A program made the translations under genes and the position numbers. 64,000 nucleotides of DNA from Chloroflexota bacterium (GTDB lineage Bacteria; Chloroflexota; Anaerolineae; Anaerolineales; Anaerolineaceae), in the NCBI GenBank assembly GCA_016887485.1, contig CP069394.1, positions 2,604,001 to 2,668,000 on the forward strand, read 5' to 3'. This document shows positions 61,228-64,000 of this stretch, piece after piece. Positions within the stretch are counted from its first letter, which is position 1, and each line of letters opens with the position of its first letter. The notes under the pieces were generated by a model. It had not been told where the DNA came from. It ran no database searches and was given only the letters and a program-made list of their open reading frames with translations.

Positions 61228-62646
61228 TTAATACCAAATGGGGAATAGGTAATTGGAATTATCCGAATCGAAAACCCAGATGGGTTCAGGTTGGAAGTAA
61301 TTAGCGCCATTATCGTCTGGGTTGGCATCGCTGAAATCAACGATGGTGCCAATGAAGAATGTCCCACCGCAGGTCTCAGAACCATGCAGCACTTCGGGGA
61401 GGGTGAGTGGCTGGTCCAATATCACCCGGACACCCCGATTGGCTTCAAAAGTCCCTTCATAGCTGGCTGTGCCTAGGTAAGTGTCGCTTGTTGTGATGAT
61501 GTTGTCCATGGAAAGGTAGATATCCACCAGATACGTTGCATAGGGCAGGGCGGAATTGGAGTAATTCCAGAGGATGAACTCTAAATCGGTCAGCGCCTGG
61601 CCGGGGAAGTTCCACTCAGGCCCAGCCCGTACAAAGAAGGTGGTTAGATTGCCGCCATCTTCTTTGGGCTGCCCATCCTGGATGAAGGTGCGGATCGCAT
61701 CAAATTTCTCATAAGTGATTCGTGTAAGCATGATGTCTGTGCCGCCAGCCACCGAGGAAATGACACCATAGGCAACACCATTTTCCGCGTTCAGGGTGGC
61801 TCCGTCCCAACCGGCGTCAAAATTACCGTTCAACTGTAATAAGTCGTCGGAAGCAGCAACAACCGAGACCTGCCCGGACCAGATGGCCATGTCTGCGCCG
61901 TGATAGGGCGCTGATTCTGGATAGCCGGCGATGGTGAAGGTGCTGTTGGTGAAGAAAGTATCATCAGCGAAAAATCCAGCGCCCAGCCAGCCGACTTGTG
62001 CGCCGAGAGGATAGCGCAGTTTGATCGCTGCCAGGTCATATTCAGCCAGTTGATTATCAGTCCAATCGGTCCAGGTCAGGATGGTTTCGTAACCGCTTCT
62101 GCCTGCTGGGGCCTCGCCGTCTTGATAGGCAGGAAGAGCCTCGAGATCATCCACCCAGCAGGAGGAGTCGCCCGGACTGCAGTTCTCCAGAATGAAGGTG
62201 AATATACAGTGGGCGGCAGTGAGCACATATTTAGCGTCCACCAGCGTGCCGGAACAGGTGGAGGTCAGACCCGAGGGCCAGTGCGAGATGATCTTCACCG
62301 TGGCGGCATAGGGCCAGAGCGAAGGGTTTTCTACTGGGGAGGGATCGGATGCGCTGGTGATGAAAGGTGTGAAGGGTTTGTAGTAAGCCGTTGCACCGAA
62401 GTCACAATCCGCACCCGAACAGGGAGCCGGATGGGGGTGGGTTACTGGGACGGGGTCCTCAAAGTTCTTAAAAACCAGCGTCCCCTCAGATTCCTGGGGG
62501 GAAGAGGGGGCGGATTGTTGAGCTTTGACGGGGTGTGTGGGAAGGAGGAGGGTGATGAGTAGGAGACAGGTCAGAATCCGGACCGCCCATGAGCGACCAG
62601 ATACTGACTTTCGCTTTTTTTGAGCTCCTGCTGCAACCTGCTGCAT
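61228..62646 (-). CDS. Secreted trypsin-fold protein lacking the catalytic Ser
   Basis: A 472-residue exported protein: signal peptide to about residue 42 (LLLITLLLPTHPVKA), then a trypsin-like domain with CSGTLVDAKYVLTAAHC giving His136 and EYDLAAIKL giving Asp194. Where the nucleophile motif GxSGxP should stand, near residue 269, the sequence reads GWDGAT, with Asp271 in place of Ser, followed by normal ENGVAYGVISSVAGG. It is therefore probably a non-catalytic homologue. The C-terminal 170 residues are beta-rich (FVRAGPEWNFPGQALTDLEF), perhaps a binding domain. No frameshift is evident. Confidence 0.75.
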   Translation of the reverse strand: MQQVAAGAQKKRKSVSGRSWAVRILTCLLLITLLLPTHPVKAQQSAPSSPQESEGTLVFKNFEDPVPVTHPHPAPCSGADCDFGATAYYKPFTPFITSASDPSPVENPSLWPYAATVKIISHWPSGLTSTCSGTLVDAKYVLTAAHCIFTFILENCSPGDSSCWVDDLEALPAYQDGEAPAGRSGYETILTWTDWTDNQLAEYDLAAIKLRYPLGAQVGWLGAGFFADDTFFTNSTFTIAGYPESAPYHGADMAIWSGQVSVVAASDDLLQLNGNFDAGWDGATLNAENGVAYGVISSVAGGTDIMLTRITYEKFDAIRTFIQDGQPKEDGGNLTTFFVRAGPEWNFPGQALTDLEFILWNYSNSALPYATYLVDIYLSMDNIITTSDTYLGTASYEGTFEANRGVRVILDQPLTLPEVLHGSETCGGTFFIGTIVDFSDANPDDNGANYFQPEPIWVFDSDNSNYLFPIWY

Positions 62647-62811
62647 AAGTTTGTTTTCCCGGACTAGGGTTCAATGGACAACGGAATATCAAATTCATCT
62701 TAACGTATCTTAATCTATAAATCAAGCCAGCCTTATTACAGTTTAATCACAAAAAACTGGATCACAGAGAAAGGCTCTTTGCATCTAGTAAAATTCCGCT
62801 AAAATGGAAGG

Positions 62812-63699
62812 ATGGAACGGTTGAATTATCGGGAAGTGACGGTTAAGGGCATCCTCAATCCAGTGCACGGGGAGGATGATTGGTTTGGCCTGTCCTATAA
62901 TATGAATCTTTACCGGGGCTGTGAGCACCAGTGCATTTATTGTGATACACGCAGCGCTTGCTATCAAATTGAGAACTTCAATGATGAGGTGTTGGTCAAG
63001 ATTAACGCCCTCGAGCTGCTGGAAGATGCGCTGCCACGTAAACGCAAGGTGGGCGTGATCGGCTTTGGCTCGATGAACGATCCCTATACCTATGCCGAAG
63101 ATCAGTATGGGCTGACTGGAAAGGCCCTGGAAATTGTGGCGAAATACCGGTTCCCGGTGCATATCATCACGAAATCAGATAGGGTTCTCAAGGACCTGGC
63201 GACCTTGAAGCGGATCAACCAGGTGAAAGCCAGGGTGAGTTTCACGGTTACCACAACCAAGGATGCCCTGGCGGCCAGGTTGGAACCCGGTGCGCCTTCA
63301 CCCAGTCGCAGGCTGGCAGCGATGGCGCGTCTGGCGGAAGCGGGGATTGAGACCGGTGTAGTGATGATGCCTATCCTGCCCTTCATTGAGGATTCGCTGG
63401 AAAATATCGAGTCGATCGTGCTGGCGGCCGCAGCACATGGGGCGGCATATATCATTCCCTCTTTTGGCGTCACGGTGCGGGAGGGCCAGCGGGAGCATTT
63501 CTACCGTAAACTGGATGAACAGTTCCCGGGGGTGCGGCAGCAATATGAACGGGCTTTCGGCACCAGTTATTTCTGCCCAGCCCGGAACGTTCGGCAGCTG
63601 GAGCGTTTGTTCACTGATCTTTGTGCCCGTCACAAGATTGCGACCAGGCTATCCCCCTATCCTCCAAAGCCGGCGGCTGAACAGCCGCCATTATTCTGA
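62812..63699 (+). CDS. Radical SAM protein of the spore-photoproduct-lyase-like group
   Basis: A 295-residue radical SAM enzyme with the cluster motif CEHQCIYCD at about residues 38-46 (C-x3-C-x2-C). GFGSMNDPYTYAEDQ near 84, HIITKSDRVLKDLATL, VSFTVTT and MMPILPFIED follow the SPL-like (Rv2578c-type) pattern. It lacks SplB-specific features, so the substrate is unknown. Monocistronic with its own hairpin terminator. Confidence 0.85.
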   Translation: MERLNYREVTVKGILNPVHGEDDWFGLSYNMNLYRGCEHQCIYCDTRSACYQIENFNDEVLVKINALELLEDALPRKRKVGVIGFGSMNDPYTYAEDQYGLTGKALEIVAKYRFPVHIITKSDRVLKDLATLKRINQVKARVSFTVTTTKDALAARLEPGAPSPSRRLAAMARLAEAGIETGVVMMPILPFIEDSLENIESIVLAAAAHGAAYIIPSFGVTVREGQREHFYRKLDEQFPGVRQQYERAFGTSYFCPARNVRQLERLFTDLCARHKIATRLSPYPPKPAAEQPPLF

Positions 63700-63711
63700 T
63701 TGAAACCAATA

Positions 63712-63735
63712 ACGGGCCACCATATGATGGCCCGT
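63712..63735. terminator. Hairpin between the radical SAM gene and the partial gene
   Basis: An 8-bp stem (ACGGGCCA and complement) with an 8-nt loop, placed between two convergent genes. Confidence 0.75.
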
Positions 63736-63754
63736 ATGTTATATCCGGTTTGTT

Positions 63755-64000
63755 TTAGTTGAGTAAATTGCTGTCGATCAATTTCATTCCGCTCTCATAA
63801 CCCGTGAAATCATCAGCCGTTTTGATCAGGCCCACGCCTTTAACGTACCAGGAGCTGGAGCCGAAATTGACGCTGGTCATGGGGAATGTTGAACCGTTAA
63901 GATCCATGGTCATCGAGATATCGCCGACGCTATCCACCCGGTAGGCCTCGGGGAAGGTGCCGGCTGGGGCGGTGACTTCTTCTATGGCTGCGATTATGTA
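63755..64000 (-). CDS. 3' end of an unknown secreted/lipoprotein-like gene (partial)
   Basis: The last 81 or so codons of a minus-strand gene that runs past the window end. The visible part reads beta-rich with many Ser/Gly/Thr: AGTFPEAYRVDSVGDISM, then WYVKGVGLIKTADDFTGYES. The WYVKGVGLIK element is common in lipoproteins that have a YxGVG-type end in Chloroflexota and related phyla; function unknown. The start lies outside. Confidence 0.55.
   Translation of the reverse strand, partial: YIIAAIEEVTAPAGTFPEAYRVDSVGDISMTMDLNGSTFPMTSVNFGSSSWYVKGVGLIKTADDFTGYESGMKLIDSNLLN

Overview
The window most likely comes from a mesophilic, anaerobic or fermentative member of the Chloroflexota, class Anaerolineae. 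This is an inference from the gene repertoire: secreted lipoproteins with Thr/Pro linkers and NBR1-type Ig domains, a deazaflavin-type oxidoreductase, GH3 plus lactate-permease genes, and dispersed palindromic repeats. No rRNA is present to confirm it. Base composition is near 50% GC. Genes lie on both strands in short operons, and intrinsic terminators are frequent.

Layout. 1-8.4 kb: a MazG-like enzyme, a truncated 4Fe-4S membrane protein, YihY with the 5-oxoprolinase set pxpBCA, a flavodoxin, a small secreted/zinc-ribbon cluster, and an OmpR-type two-component pair with a Met-rich sensor loop. 8.9-12.9 kb: a DinG-type exonuclease/helicase, an HD hydrolase and a DUF1622 protein. 13.0-20.9 kb: a complete minus-strand operon, ACT protein then atpD-C-Q-B-E-F-A-G. 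This order, together with a b/delta fusion and a sodium-type c-subunit, marks an N-ATPase (probably Na+-translocating) rather than the housekeeping F-ATPase. It has a long unexplained leader ending in a terminator. 21-25.7 kb: lipoproteins, a ferredoxin-like membrane protein, a membrane protein and tRNA-Leu(UAA). 25.8-31.4 kb: a GH3 glycosidase, an LctP-family permease and small membrane proteins. 31.4-32.4 kb: duplicated palindromic repeats beside a GIY-YIG nuclease gene. 32.5-37.7 kb: murE-like ligase, a PilZ-like protein, pnp and rpsO.

37.8-41.4 kb holds the most striking locus. A ComP-like multi-TM/PDZ histidine kinase is divergent from a 48-residue Trp-rich ComX-like peptide gene, which is followed at once by a ComQ-like isoprenyl transferase gene. 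This looks like a prenyl-tryptophan quorum-sensing system of the comQXP type, known from Firmicutes, in a non-Firmicute background and in a rearranged order without an adjacent ComA.

41.5-52.1 kb: Dus and QueG (tRNA modification), two NBR1-Ig lipoproteins, a NatAB-like ABC exporter, a DUF385 protein, and a fused cysteine desulfurase-SelD. 52.3-59.0 kb: a BMP-type nucleoside ABC transporter (ATPase and two permeases convergent with the binding lipoprotein) and an MFS transporter. 59.0-64 kb: trmD, ppa, two small membrane proteins, a trypsin-fold protein lacking its catalytic serine, an SPL-like radical SAM protein, and the 3' end of a further gene.
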